From contig UQNI01000025.1 of the NCBI GenBank assembly GCA_900542375.1, forward strand, positions 1 through 24,267: 24,267 bases of DNA. The letters run 5' to 3'. Shown piece after piece: positions 1 to 6,497 of the stretch. Made by a program: the position numbers and the translations under genes. Every line of letters begins with the position of its first letter. Positions within the stretch are counted from its first letter, which is position 1. Below the pieces are notes generated by a model that made no database searches, was not told where the DNA came from, and was given only the letters and a program-made list of their open reading frames with translations. This stretch comes from an uncultured Oscillospiraceae bacterium (GTDB taxonomy: Bacteria > Bacillota > Clostridia > Oscillospirales > Acutalibacteraceae).

Positions 1-479
1 GCCGTAAAGATACGCTCTTTATCAGGACGAACCAACACAGCTTCTGTGGTTCCGCCTGACACATGAAATGCAATGAAAGGATGAGACAGCAAATCCAAAC
101 GTCCTGCACCATATAATGCAGCCCCAATATGTCCGCTTTGATGAGAAAACGAGTACAACGGGATACCATGTGTTTTTGCAACGACTCTTGCAATGCCTGC
201 TCCTACTGAAAAACATGGCATATACGAACCTTCCGCATCTCTGGGTTTTACAGAAACTCCCACTGCTTTTGGTACATAGTCATCACTCCATAACGCATCC
301 AATAAATCCGGAATTTGTTGTGTATGATGGAAGACGGCGTCACTTTGCCGTAATCCTAATTCCCCCTGTTTCACGGGAAGCAATTTTTTCTGTTGTACCA
401 CACTTTTATCCCTCTCATGGAGCACAGCAGTGGAAGTTGTGTAATTGCTGGTATCAATGCCTAAATATACATTACGCAT
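1..479 (-). CDS. TsaD-like (peptidase M22 / Kae1-type) protein, C-terminus beyond the window
   Basis: Partial gene running off the left edge; the first 159 codons are visible. The protein begins MRNVYLGIDTSNYTTS, an ASKHA-type nucleotide-binding start. It carries the metal-site motif HQSGH (about residues 113-117) and the glycine-rich FHVSGGTTE (about 138-146). These are marks of the TsaD/Kae1 family, whose main member makes the tRNA t6A37 modification with TsaB and TsaE. Canonical TsaD has an ETSCDDT-type start, which this lacks, so it is more likely the clostridial TsaD paralogue often labelled O-sialoglycoprotein endopeptidase, whose substrate is not known to me. The ATG overlaps the last 8 bases of nusB, so the two are probably translationally coupled. 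Family assignment is firm; molecular function is inferred. Confidence 0.85.
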   Translation of the reverse strand, partial: MRNVYLGIDTSNYTTSTAVLHERDKSVVQQKKLLPVKQGELGLRQSDAVFHHTQQIPDLLDALWSDDYVPKAVGVSVKPRDAEGSYMPCFSVGAGIARVVAKTHGIPLYSFSHQSGHIGAALYGAGRLDLLSHPFIAFHVSGGTTEAVLVRPDKERIFT

Positions 480-879
480 TTTGTGGCTCCAACTCTTTTG
501 CAATGGAACCCAACACGCCATTAATAAACGGTGCGTCTTCACTGCCGCCATATTTTTTCGCCAAATCCACTACCTCATTGATAGAAACGCTCAGTGGAAT
601 ATCTTTTTCATACATCATTTCATAAATGGCCAGTCTGAGCAAAGCCAATGATACACGGGACAAACGACTCATTTTCCAGCCGTGAATGTTTTGTTCTATT
701 TTTTCATCAATGACTGCCTCGTTATCCTGTACGCCTGTTGCTACTTTTTCTGCAAACGCAGAAAGCACCAAATCTCTGGACTCCCCTGCATTTTCTACAA
801 TTTGTGCAATGGTATCGTTGTTAATGGTACGCTCAAAAATAAGAATAAACGCCTGTTCTCTTTGGTCGCGCCTGTTCAT
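472..879 (-). CDS. nusB: Transcription antitermination factor NusB
   Basis: 135 residues, the usual length of NusB, an all-helical RNA-binding protein. It binds boxA with NusE (ribosomal protein S10) and supports antitermination in rRNA transcription. The C-terminal block with RLAIYEMMYEKDIPLSVSINE and a following FINGVLG is the characteristic NusB signature. The ATG at 879 was chosen because it follows GGAGG with an 8-base gap (AAATGTAT region) and gives the family's usual N-terminus MNRRDQREQAF. An in-frame ATG at 933 would add 18 residues coded across a terminator hairpin and has a poor ribosome site. The gene is separated from spoIIIAH by its own promoter and leader. The downstream TsaD-like gene overlaps it by 8 bases. 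Confidence 0.95.
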   Translation of the reverse strand: MNRRDQREQAFILIFERTINNDTIAQIVENAGESRDLVLSAFAEKVATGVQDNEAVIDEKIEQNIHGWKMSRLSRVSLALLRLAIYEMMYEKDIPLSVSINEVVDLAKKYGGSEDAPFINGVLGSIAKELEPQNA

Positions 880-889
880 ACATTTCCTC

Positions 890-937
890 CTATAATAAAA
901 GACCACCCACTTTGTGGATGGTCTTTGTTTCATTCAT
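890..937 (-). CDS. Possible 15-residue leader peptide in the nusB leader
   Basis: A small frame ATG-TAG encodes MNETKTIHKVGGLLL. It begins after a weak GGAA site 5 bases upstream. It reads through the whole terminator hairpin, and its TAG shares its G with the GGAGG of nusB. That arrangement is typical of a translated leader coupled to the next gene. No family similarity can be judged at this length, so coding status is only a hypothesis. Confidence 0.3.
   Translation of the reverse strand: MNETKTIHKVGGLLL
897..926 (-). terminator. Intrinsic terminator inside the nusB leader (candidate attenuator)
   Basis: On the minus strand, AAAGACCATCCAC pairs with GTGGGTGGTCTTT around an AAA loop and is followed by TTTTATTATAG. 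One pair is G-U in the minus-strand RNA; the plus-strand RNA would have a C-A mismatch there, so the hairpin fits minus-strand transcription. It sits only about 7 bases before the nusB Shine-Dalgarno and downstream of the candidate nusB promoter, so it would have to be bypassed for nusB expression. Confidence 0.8.
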
Positions 938-962
938 TCTTTTTCCAATAATCCACGTATGA

Positions 963-991
963 ATTATAGCATAAAAAAAATTGCAAAGCAA
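963..991 (-). promoter_or_regulatory. Sigma-A-type promoter for nusB
   Basis: Minus strand: -35 TTGCTT (986-991), 17-base spacer, extended -10 TGCTATAAT with TATAAT at 963-968. Predicted start near 956, giving a leader of about 77 bases. The -35 lies in the right arm of the hairpin AAAAAATTGC-TTT-GCAATTTTTT, which with its T run could also stop transcripts arriving from spoIIIAH. The -10 is excellent and the -35 is weak. Confidence 0.7.
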
Positions 992-1035
992 TTTTTTACC
1001 TGTAAATGCTATAACGTTCTTGTAATAACCAAAAT
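963..1035 (-). repeat. Dispersed promoter-bearing repeat, copy A
   Basis: About 73 bases matching 24192-24265 at roughly 85% identity by eye. Conservation starts at the -10 hexamer and continues upstream through the hairpin to a block holding ACAAGAACGTT. The three-base hairpin loop is AAA in one copy and TTT in the other. Sequence downstream of the -10 is not conserved, so the unit is a promoter plus upstream region. Confidence 0.75.
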
Positions 1036-1179
1036 TTTGGAACATTGAAAGATGTTCCTTTCAATATTGATTTTGTACCTGTTATAACACTTTCATACTG
1101 TAACAGAAATTAACGTTAATTTGAAAGCGTGCATGACAAAATATCAAAAGAACAGCCTAGATTCAAATGTACGAATCGC
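1036..1179. repeat. Non-coding stretch with inverted repeats between spoIIIAH and the nusB promoter
   Basis: No credible gene. Palindromes visible are ATTGAAAG/CTTTCAAT (1044-1051 and 1058-1065, loop 6), the mutually exclusive GGAACA/TGTTCC (1039-1044 and 1053-1058), and the perfect 12-base ATTAACGTTAAT (1109-1120). A further TTGAAAG follows at 1121-1127. No canonical terminator with a T run closes the spoIIIA operon here; the nearest is the hairpin in the promoter repeat at 980-1000. Confidence 0.5.
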
Positions 1180-1809
1180 TTATTTTGAAACAATGGTAAT
1201 TTTGTCAGCAGATATTTTCGCCTGTGCAACCACAATATCTTTAATGGCAATTGCATCGGCTGACGCAAATTCACCGTCTTTTTGCACTACCACATTGCAT
1301 GCTCCGTTTTGAATAAATGCTACACAGTCCACAAAACCTTTGGATTTTACCAGATTTTCAATATTGGTCTCAGTAACAATATTTTGTGAAATTTCTGCTG
1401 CCTGATTGGCCGCTTCTGTTTTTGTATTTTCATCTGCAGTGGTATCATCGAGCACTTTTTGCACCAGTTCCTGAGAAGCGTCTCTGGATTTCTGACGTTC
1501 CAATCTGGCCTGTGCAAAATATGTATTTACATCTGTATTCGCTCCTGTATTGGCCGCTTCTGAAGAAGCCTCTGATGCAACGTTTCCTGAAACGGCACTT
1601 GACACAGCCTCCGATACTGCCGATGACGGTGAAGAATCCACAGAACCGTTTACCAGCTGTGCGGCCCCCAGTTCTTTGTCTGAAACACTGGTACCTGCAT
1701 CCACAATCTGACTGTTTCCTCCAAACTGCCAATTTAAGTATACTGCTGCTCCCAAAGCCACTACCAAAGCTGCGAGAACCAGTTGTCGTTTACGAATCGC
1801 CATATACAT
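1180..1809 (-). CDS. spoIIIAH: Stage III sporulation protein AH
   Basis: 209 residues. It has one N-terminal membrane helix (about residues 10-27), a low-complexity Ser/Ala/Glu stretch (about 50-90), and a C-terminal globular part ending in a ring-building-motif-like fold. SpoIIIAH in the mother-cell-side membrane binds forespore SpoIIQ to build the channel across the intermembrane space. The C-terminal block with NVVVQKDGEFASADAIAIKD is typical of the family. It is last in the spoIIIA operon, 17 bases after spoIIIAG. Two ATG codons (1809 and 1803) share one GGGGAG site, at 4 and 10 bases, so the start is uncertain by two codons. Confidence 0.93.
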   Translation of the reverse strand: MYMAIRKRQLVLAALVVALGAAVYLNWQFGGNSQIVDAGTSVSDKELGAAQLVNGSVDSSPSSAVSEAVSSAVSGNVASEASSEAANTGANTDVNTYFAQARLERQKSRDASQELVQKVLDDTTADENTKTEAANQAAEISQNIVTETNIENLVKSKGFVDCVAFIQNGACNVVVQKDGEFASADAIAIKDIVVAQAKISADKITIVSK

Positions 1810-1826
1810 AAAACTCCCCTCAATTT

Positions 1827-2435
1827 TTATTTAGATTGAATGACACAAACACGAGTAGACGTAATATCCAGCGCCGTTGTAACAGCCTGTATTACTTTTT
1901 GCTGTATCAGTGGATTATCTCCTCCGTCGCACACCACCACTACGCCTTTTACAATGGGCTGAACTTCTGTCACTGCAATTGGTTGTTGCGTTCCGTCGGA
2001 ATTTTTAATCACCAGATATTTGGTTTCATTACTGTTATTAGACTGATTTTTTGTTGTACTGCTTGTATTCTTGTCTTGCTGTGTTTGCGTACTTGTTTTT
2101 TCTTCAGTTGCATACACTTGTTCTGAACTTTTTTCTATGGTGACCAACACACTGGCATTTCCCACTCCTTCAATTCCGTTAATTAAATTGGTCAGGCTTT
2201 GTTCGGTCTGCGTTTTAAAATCATCCACTGATTGCGCAGAGGCAGATGTCTGCTGCACTGTTTCAGTATTGGTTGTTTGTTTCTTATTCCCTCCAAAAAA
2301 ACTGGAAAGGAAAATAACCAGAATTGCAACCACACCTACCACTACAATGATTTTTCGCGCATTGTCATTTTGCAGCAGTCTTTGCATAAAATTGAGACCT
2401 TTTTCCTTTTCCCCAATACTTTTTTTATCCGCCAT
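1827..2435 (-). CDS. spoIIIAG: Stage III sporulation protein AG
   Basis: 202 residues with one membrane helix (about residues 28-48), then a Gln/Thr/Ser-rich linker and a C-terminal ring-building domain (NLINGIEGVGNASVLVTIE; VKGVVVVCDGG). SpoIIIAG homologues oligomerise into the large ring of the feeding-tube channel joining mother cell and forespore. A long Gln/Asn/Thr/Ser-rich insertion (about 108-140) splits the domain, as is common in the family. The ATG at 2435 follows GGAGG with 8 bases between and overlaps the last 11 bases of spoIIIAF, suggesting coupled translation. Confidence 0.95.
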   Translation of the reverse strand: MADKKSIGEKEKGLNFMQRLLQNDNARKIIVVVGVVAILVIFLSSFFGGNKKQTTNTETVQQTSASAQSVDDFKTQTEQSLTNLINGIEGVGNASVLVTIEKSSEQVYATEEKTSTQTQQDKNTSSTTKNQSNNSNETKYLVIKNSDGTQQPIAVTEVQPIVKGVVVVCDGGDNPLIQQKVIQAVTTALDITSTRVCVIQSK

Positions 2436-2907
2436 GGATTGTTACCTCCGTTTGTAATCCCAGAACACCGTTTAATTGTTGTTCCAGCACATCCTGTGAC
2501 ATGGTAGCTCTGCTGACCGTCACTAACACTTTGCTAATAGATATGCTGTTGTCCTCATTAGTATCCATAATTAATTCAACATTTTCACAATTCACACCTT
2601 TTTTTGCAAGTTCAACCGTTACAATATTTTGTATCCCGCTGCTTGCAGCAGTGTGAATTTGACTGTTGACCGTATCTGTCAGGTCAACGGATGGATTGGG
2701 CTGTTCCACATCAATATATGCATCAAACCCATTGCTGATTTGCGGAACCAAACTGATAATCGGCATCATAATTCCGTAAAGTACAAACGCTCCCAGTACC
2801 AGCTTCATAACACGTTCCATTGCTCCGTTAGGAGATATGTACTGCAAAATAGAGGCTGCTATCACCGTAAAACAAACACTGATTGCCCATGACTGCACAC
2901 CACTCAT
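2425..2907 (-). CDS. spoIIIAF: Stage III sporulation protein AF
   Basis: 160 residues. It has two N-terminal membrane helices (about 5-23 and 33-53) followed by an extracytoplasmic domain resembling the ring-building motifs of SpoIIIAG and AH (ENVELIMDTNEDNSISISKVLVTV). It is part of the SpoIIIA channel in the mother-cell membrane around the forespore. The ATG at 2907 overlaps the spoIIIAE stop as ATGA and follows GGAGG. A longer in-frame start at 2970 would add an unrelated His/Cys-rich peptide and was rejected. Confidence 0.93.
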   Translation of the reverse strand: MSGVQSWAISVCFTVIAASILQYISPNGAMERVMKLVLGAFVLYGIMMPIISLVPQISNGFDAYIDVEQPNPSVDLTDTVNSQIHTAASSGIQNIVTVELAKKGVNCENVELIMDTNEDNSISISKVLVTVSRATMSQDVLEQQLNGVLGLQTEVTIHGG

Positions 2908-4070
2908 TGCACGGCACCTCCCATCATGAGAACAACAACGGTTGAAATGGTCATCATAGCCATAGTGCAAAGCAAAATGGCCAGCATCATACTCATGACT
3001 TTAGAGGCTGCATTTAAAATAGAGGTGATTTCTTTTAAATCAAATACATCGCCAATTCCCGCACAAACCGTTAATGTCATCTGCCAAAGCAAACATTCAA
3101 TCAAAATGGGCAGGAACATAAAAACCACTGCCAGCACTCCAAATGCGCCTACACCACCTTTGAGTACCTTGATACATCCCTGCACTGTGCTCAATGCTTC
3201 TCCCAATGCACTGCCTACCACAGGTACAAAACTGCTGACCACAAAGCGAAGTGTTCGATTGGTGGTGACATCCACAGAGCCTCCCAGTAAACTTTGAATG
3301 GTAAGCAGCCCTGTAAATACACTCATGCAAAAACCCAATACCCATTTCACAATTTTGGAAATGGTATTGCACAATGTACTTAGCCGCAGGGTTGGCGATA
3401 TAGCGGATACCACGGAAAAGCCCAAAAATATGTTCATACATGGTGCTAAAAAATGCGCAGATAAAAAGGAAATGGAATTGGTGGTTCCCAGCATGAGCAA
3501 ATTATACGAACTGGCAGTCACGGTTTGTCCGTTAGCAATCATAATGCCCACCAAAACGGGAATACATGCCAGCATAAACGTAGAAGCGCCTTGGATGACT
3601 CCGGTAAGTTTTACAATAGACTGGACAATTGGCGTAATCACTACCATACAAATACATAATGTACCGATTAGATTCATAATTCCGCCCATATTTTTTTCGC
3701 CCAAATTGATTTTCATACTGCCCAGCAAAGCGCAAAGCATCATAATTCCAAGCAAAGACAGCAATGCCTTCATAGGAGCTTGGACACCTTCTCCCAGCAT
3801 TTTCAGAATCTGAGAAAATACACTGTTTGGCTGAATCGACTGGATACTGTTCCAGTCCACACCGCTTATCCCCATTTGGTCAAGCTGTGATTTGGTATCG
3901 TCAGGTAAATAATTTGGTAAATCATTTGCACCGGAATCTTCCGCCTGTTGTTCATAATATTCCTGAAACATTGCATCATCTTGGCTCTGGGTACTGTCTG
4001 TTTCCGCAGCCGAAACGGGTATGACAAACACGACAAATATCAATGCCAAACAGCAAAGTATTTTTTTCAC
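2904..4070 (-). CDS. spoIIIAE: Stage III sporulation protein AE
   Basis: 388 residues. It has a cleavable-looking signal peptide (residues 1-21, ending VSAAETD), an acidic Gln-rich extracytoplasmic segment, and then about seven or eight hydrophobic helices from residue 95 on. This is the polytopic membrane subunit of the SpoIIIA complex, proposed as part of the transport core. The start is GTG at 4070, just past the spoIIIAD stop; the alternative ATG there is followed at once by a stop. SD-like AAGGA and GGGGG stretches lie immediately upstream. Confidence 0.95.
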   Translation of the reverse strand: MKKILCCLALIFVVFVIPVSAAETDSTQSQDDAMFQEYYEQQAEDSGANDLPNYLPDDTKSQLDQMGISGVDWNSIQSIQPNSVFSQILKMLGEGVQAPMKALLSLLGIMMLCALLGSMKINLGEKNMGGIMNLIGTLCICMVVITPIVQSIVKLTGVIQGASTFMLACIPVLVGIMIANGQTVTASSYNLLMLGTTNSISFLSAHFLAPCMNIFLGFSVVSAISPTLRLSTLCNTISKIVKWVLGFCMSVFTGLLTIQSLLGGSVDVTTNRTLRFVVSSFVPVVGSALGEALSTVQGCIKVLKGGVGAFGVLAVVFMFLPILIECLLWQMTLTVCAGIGDVFDLKEITSILNAASKVMSMMLAILLCTMAMMTISTVVVLMMGGAVQ

Positions 4071-4074
4071 ATCC

Positions 4075-4464
4075 TTAGCCCCCTATTAAGGTAATGGCAG
4101 TATTGGCAATTGCTTCAAACAATGGCAATGCCATTAAAATAACCGCAACTTTTCCTGCAAGTTCTACTTTTGATGCCAAAGAAGATTCTCCGGCATCGCG
4201 GCAGGCATCTGCTGCAAACTGCGCCAAAAAACAGGTGCCCAATGTTTTGATTAAAATAATGGTATACTCTCCCGATACACCGGAAGCAGACAGCATATCC
4301 GTAATGCTGCTTAAGGCCGGAGTAAAATTTTGAAATATCATAAACAAAATGAGTCCGCCGCCCAAAACAGAAAGCAGCATGGCATATTCTTTATGATACC
4401 TACGCATTAAAGTGGCTAAAACGGCAGTTAAAATCGCAAGACCGACAATGGCCAAAATATTCAT
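4075..4464 (-). CDS. spoIIIAD: Stage III sporulation protein AD
   Basis: 129 residues, the usual length, with four predicted membrane helices (about 2-20, 29-50, 66-85 and 105-127). It belongs with SpoIIIAC to a small family of membrane subunits of the SpoIIIA channel. The internal IKTLGTCFLAQFAADACRDAG is a recognisable family signature. Only 3 bases separate it from spoIIIAC and the ribosome site is weak, so it is probably translated by coupling. Confidence 0.95.
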   Translation of the reverse strand: MNILAIVGLAILTAVLATLMRRYHKEYAMLLSVLGGGLILFMIFQNFTPALSSITDMLSASGVSGEYTIILIKTLGTCFLAQFAADACRDAGESSLASKVELAGKVAVILMALPLFEAIANTAITLIGG

Positions 4465-4467
4465 ATG

Positions 4468-4662
4468 CTATAACCCAAAAATGGACTTGATGGATTGAAA
4501 AAGTACATCTATTTGCTGAATTACCATCATCAATACCACAATCAGTCCGGCCAGCGTTGTCATCATAGCCTGTTCCTCACGTCCGGAACGAATAAGCAAT
4601 TGATTGAGCACCGCAACGATAATGCCAATTGCGGCTATTTTAAAAATGAGATCGATATCCAT
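4468..4662 (-). CDS. spoIIIAC: Stage III sporulation protein AC
   Basis: 64 residues, two membrane helices (about 6-22 and 33-50). This is the small membrane subunit of the SpoIIIA complex, related to the N-terminal half of SpoIIIAD. The pattern DIDLIFKIAAIGIIVAVLNQ followed by a Gly-Arg-Glu-Glu turn is typical. The ATG at 4662 follows GGAGG by 10 bases, and the gene lies 18 bases after spoIIIAB. Confidence 0.95.
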   Translation of the reverse strand: MDIDLIFKIAAIGIIVAVLNQLLIRSGREEQAMMTTLAGLIVVLMMVIQQIDVLFQSIKSIFGL

Positions 4663-4680
4663 ATTTGCGATTCCTCCGTT

Positions 4681-5178
4681 TTAACATATTAAAAGTGCAA
4701 CGCCTGTTCCAAAAAACAATCCCAACATAGAAAACAGCTTGGACTTTTTCTTTTTTTCTTCTCTTGCCTGTTCTATTTGTTCCTCCAATAATTTTGCAGT
4801 GACTTCACAATGGGCAATTTGACCTTCTATATCTGTATGTCCCAATTCTGCACCAAATTGTTCTATTAATCTTTTGTCTTTTAACTTCAATCCGCTGCCT
4901 TTGGTTCCTGCAGCTACACCACTTTTCCATGCCTCATCAAAACTTTTTCCTGTTTTGAGCAATAAATGACATTGCCATAATAAATCCATATCTCCACAGT
5001 ATTTGTCTATAATCTGTCTTAAAGGCAATGCATGAAATCTCATTTCTGTTTCCATAAGGCGAATTACTTTTAGAAAAGATTCCAGAGTTTCTACTCTCAT
5101 CCGCAGTTTATACGACTCCATGTAGCCTAACAGCGTTGTCATGGACACCAGAACAATACTGCCTACCAATTTGACCAA
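4681..5178 (-). CDS. spoIIIAB: Stage III sporulation protein AB
   Basis: 165 residues from a proposed TTG start. It has an N-terminal membrane helix (residues 2-19), a helical cytoplasmic domain and a C-terminal hydrophobic segment ending ALLIC; fold predictors usually place the family near type II secretion GspF-like proteins. The longest frame begins at ATG 5229 but adds 17 polar residues not seen in the family. TTG 5178 gives MVKLVGSIVLVSMTTLLGY, the expected N-terminus, and follows AGGTGA at a usable distance. Even so, the gene overlaps spoIIIAA by 71 bases. Confidence 0.9.
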   Translation of the reverse strand: MVKLVGSIVLVSMTTLLGYMESYKLRMRVETLESFLKVIRLMETEMRFHALPLRQIIDKYCGDMDLLWQCHLLLKTGKSFDEAWKSGVAAGTKGSGLKLKDKRLIEQFGAELGHTDIEGQIAHCEVTAKLLEEQIEQAREEKKKKSKLFSMLGLFFGTGVALLIC

Positions 5179-6100
5179 GTAAATCACCTGCTTTATGTAT
5201 CTCTGCAATTTGTCCCAATGCGACCGCATCCATCATGGCTACATAACCAAATGCCTGCGACTGCAATAGAGTTTGTCCTTGCTTTTTTCTCAATAAATCA
5301 TCTATATTGCCTGCATGTATGGTTGAGATCATCGCGGCTCCTGCATGCAATCCTTGCTGTACAGCTTCCAAATCTTCTTGTCCGCCCAACTCATCACAAA
5401 AAATAAATTGGGGCGATAAAGCGCGTACTGCTTGTATCATTCCTTCCCCTTTCGGATAATGGTCTAAAATATCCGAACACAACCCCAAATCATTTTGAGG
5501 AATACCGCAGTAGGTTCCCGCAAGTTCGCCGCGTTCGTCTATAATTGCTACTTTTTTGGGAATTCCTCCTGCGCCTGTAGCAAGCTGTCGTGCCAAGTCC
5601 CTAAGTAATGTGGTTTTTCCGCAGGAAGGCGGCCCCGCAATTAGCAATCCTTTGGAAATATCTTGTCCCATGCGGGATAAAAGTTCATTTGCCGCGCCGT
5701 ACACCTGCCTTGCAACACGAATATTCAAAGAAGATATTTCCCTGACAGTTGCGATTTGTCCCTGCTGTAATACAGCTGTACCGCTGATACCTACACGATG
5801 ACCGCCTTGAACTGTGATATATCCTTTTTTGATTTCTTCCTGATGAGAGTAAATAGAAAAATCACAAATTCTTCGATAGCTTTCTTCTATATCTTGTTTT
5901 TCTGTCACAATCGGCTGACCGTTATGTTTTAAAATATCGACTCTTGTTGGGGTATGTAATGTAACAGGCCGTCCAACTCTCAGCCGAATTTCATTGATTG
6001 CCTGCTGATGCAGCAAAGGTAACTCATATAATATCTCTTTTATGCGCATACATATCGGTTCAATCGCCGAATCGAAAGGTTTTGTTTCATATGCTGACAC
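5108..6100 (-). CDS. spoIIIAA: Stage III sporulation protein AA, secretion-type ATPase
   Basis: 330 residues. Walker A GPPSCGKTT (156-164), Walker B-like FIFCDELG (233-240) and STIHAGN (259-265) mark an AAA/secretion ATPase. It is the presumed energy-providing cytosolic subunit of the SpoIIIA channel. The N-terminal block EIRLRVGRPV and KKGYITVQGGHRVGISG are family signatures. The start is GTG at 6100 with AAGGGGTG about 10 bases upstream. The last roughly 22 residues (RQYCSGVHDNAVRLHGVV) are read from DNA that also encodes the first helix of SpoIIIAB and look unlike a conserved C-terminus. First gene of the eight-gene operon. Confidence 0.95.
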   Translation of the reverse strand: MSAYETKPFDSAIEPICMRIKEILYELPLLHQQAINEIRLRVGRPVTLHTPTRVDILKHNGQPIVTEKQDIEESYRRICDFSIYSHQEEIKKGYITVQGGHRVGISGTAVLQQGQIATVREISSLNIRVARQVYGAANELLSRMGQDISKGLLIAGPPSCGKTTLLRDLARQLATGAGGIPKKVAIIDERGELAGTYCGIPQNDLGLCSDILDHYPKGEGMIQAVRALSPQFIFCDELGGQEDLEAVQQGLHAGAAMISTIHAGNIDDLLRKKQGQTLLQSQAFGYVAMMDAVALGQIAEIHKAGDLLGQIGRQYCSGVHDNAVRLHGVV

Positions 6101-6157
6101 TGGTAAATCACACCCCTTATAAGATGAATCCTAAAAACAGCTTGTTTCTATTGGGAA

Positions 6158-6189
6158 AATGTATCTCATTTTCTTTACCATACATATGG
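6158..6189 (-). promoter_or_regulatory. Weak candidate sigma-E promoter for spoIIIA
   Basis: Minus strand: GATACATT (6158-6165) matches seven of eight positions of the sigma-E -10 consensus CATACAHT. CCATATG at 6183-6189 is a partial -35, but the 17-base gap is longer than usual. The predicted start would give a leader of about 50 bases. It is suggested mainly because spoIIIA is a known sigma-E operon. Confidence 0.3.
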
Positions 6190-6231
6190 ACAAACTTGCT
6201 GTAATAGAACATCTCTTTGAAAAAGTTTGTC
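6189..6231. repeat. 9-bp inverted repeat upstream of spoIIIAA
   Basis: GACAAACTT (6189-6197) and AAGTTTGTC (6223-6231) are perfect inverted copies 25 bases apart, directly upstream of the candidate spoIIIA promoter. They could be a paired operator or an RNA stem. The rest of 6101-6356 is AT-rich, and I see no credible gene in it. Confidence 0.5.
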
Positions 6232-6356
6232 TTACCCCTTATATATGTTGGTTTACATAAAAAAATACCCAATTTATTCCTTTTACTAATTCCAAACAAC
6301 ACTCCATACTCGTACAGCAAGTTATAGTAAAATAATTTAAACAGTCCTGTGAGTAC

Positions 6357-6392
6357 AAAAAAGCTCATACAAATCCTATCGTTTGTACGAGC
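6357..6392 (-). terminator. Second terminator in the ligA-spoIIIAA gap
   Basis: Minus strand: GCTCGTACAAA, 8-base loop, TTTGTATGAGC, then TTTTTT. One pair is G-U in the minus-strand RNA and would be mismatched in the plus-strand RNA, so it serves minus-strand transcripts. It lies about 65 bases past the ligA terminator and so acts as a backup, or ends an unseen short transcript. It insulates spoIIIA from ligA read-through. Confidence 0.75.
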
Positions 6393-6458
6393 AATCATCA
6401 GCTAATAACTATTTCATTCTAGGTTTACATTTTGTTATAAGAGGTAGTATGTAAAAAT

Positions 6459-6493
6459 AAAAAAGACAGACATAAAAAATGTCTGTCTTTTTT
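6459..6493 (-). terminator. ligA terminator
   Basis: Hairpin AAAAAAGACAGACAT / ATGTCTGTCTTTTTT with a five-base loop and T runs on both sides, starting within a few bases of the ligA stop. Strong and likely bidirectional. Confidence 0.9.
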
Positions 6494-6497
6494 ATTT

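Noticed and set aside
1039..1058. GGAACA-N8-TGTTCC as a LexA box
   Set aside because: The arm order and spacing do not fit GAAC-N4-GTTC; it is better read as an alternative hairpin.
1386..1811. Plus-strand frame of 141 codons opposite spoIIIAH
   Set aside because: Shadow of a real gene; the minus strand encodes a clear SpoIIIAH.
6117..6398. A 93-codon minus-strand frame between ligA and spoIIIAA
   Set aside because: No Shine-Dalgarno, runs through a terminator hairpin, low-complexity composition and no family features.
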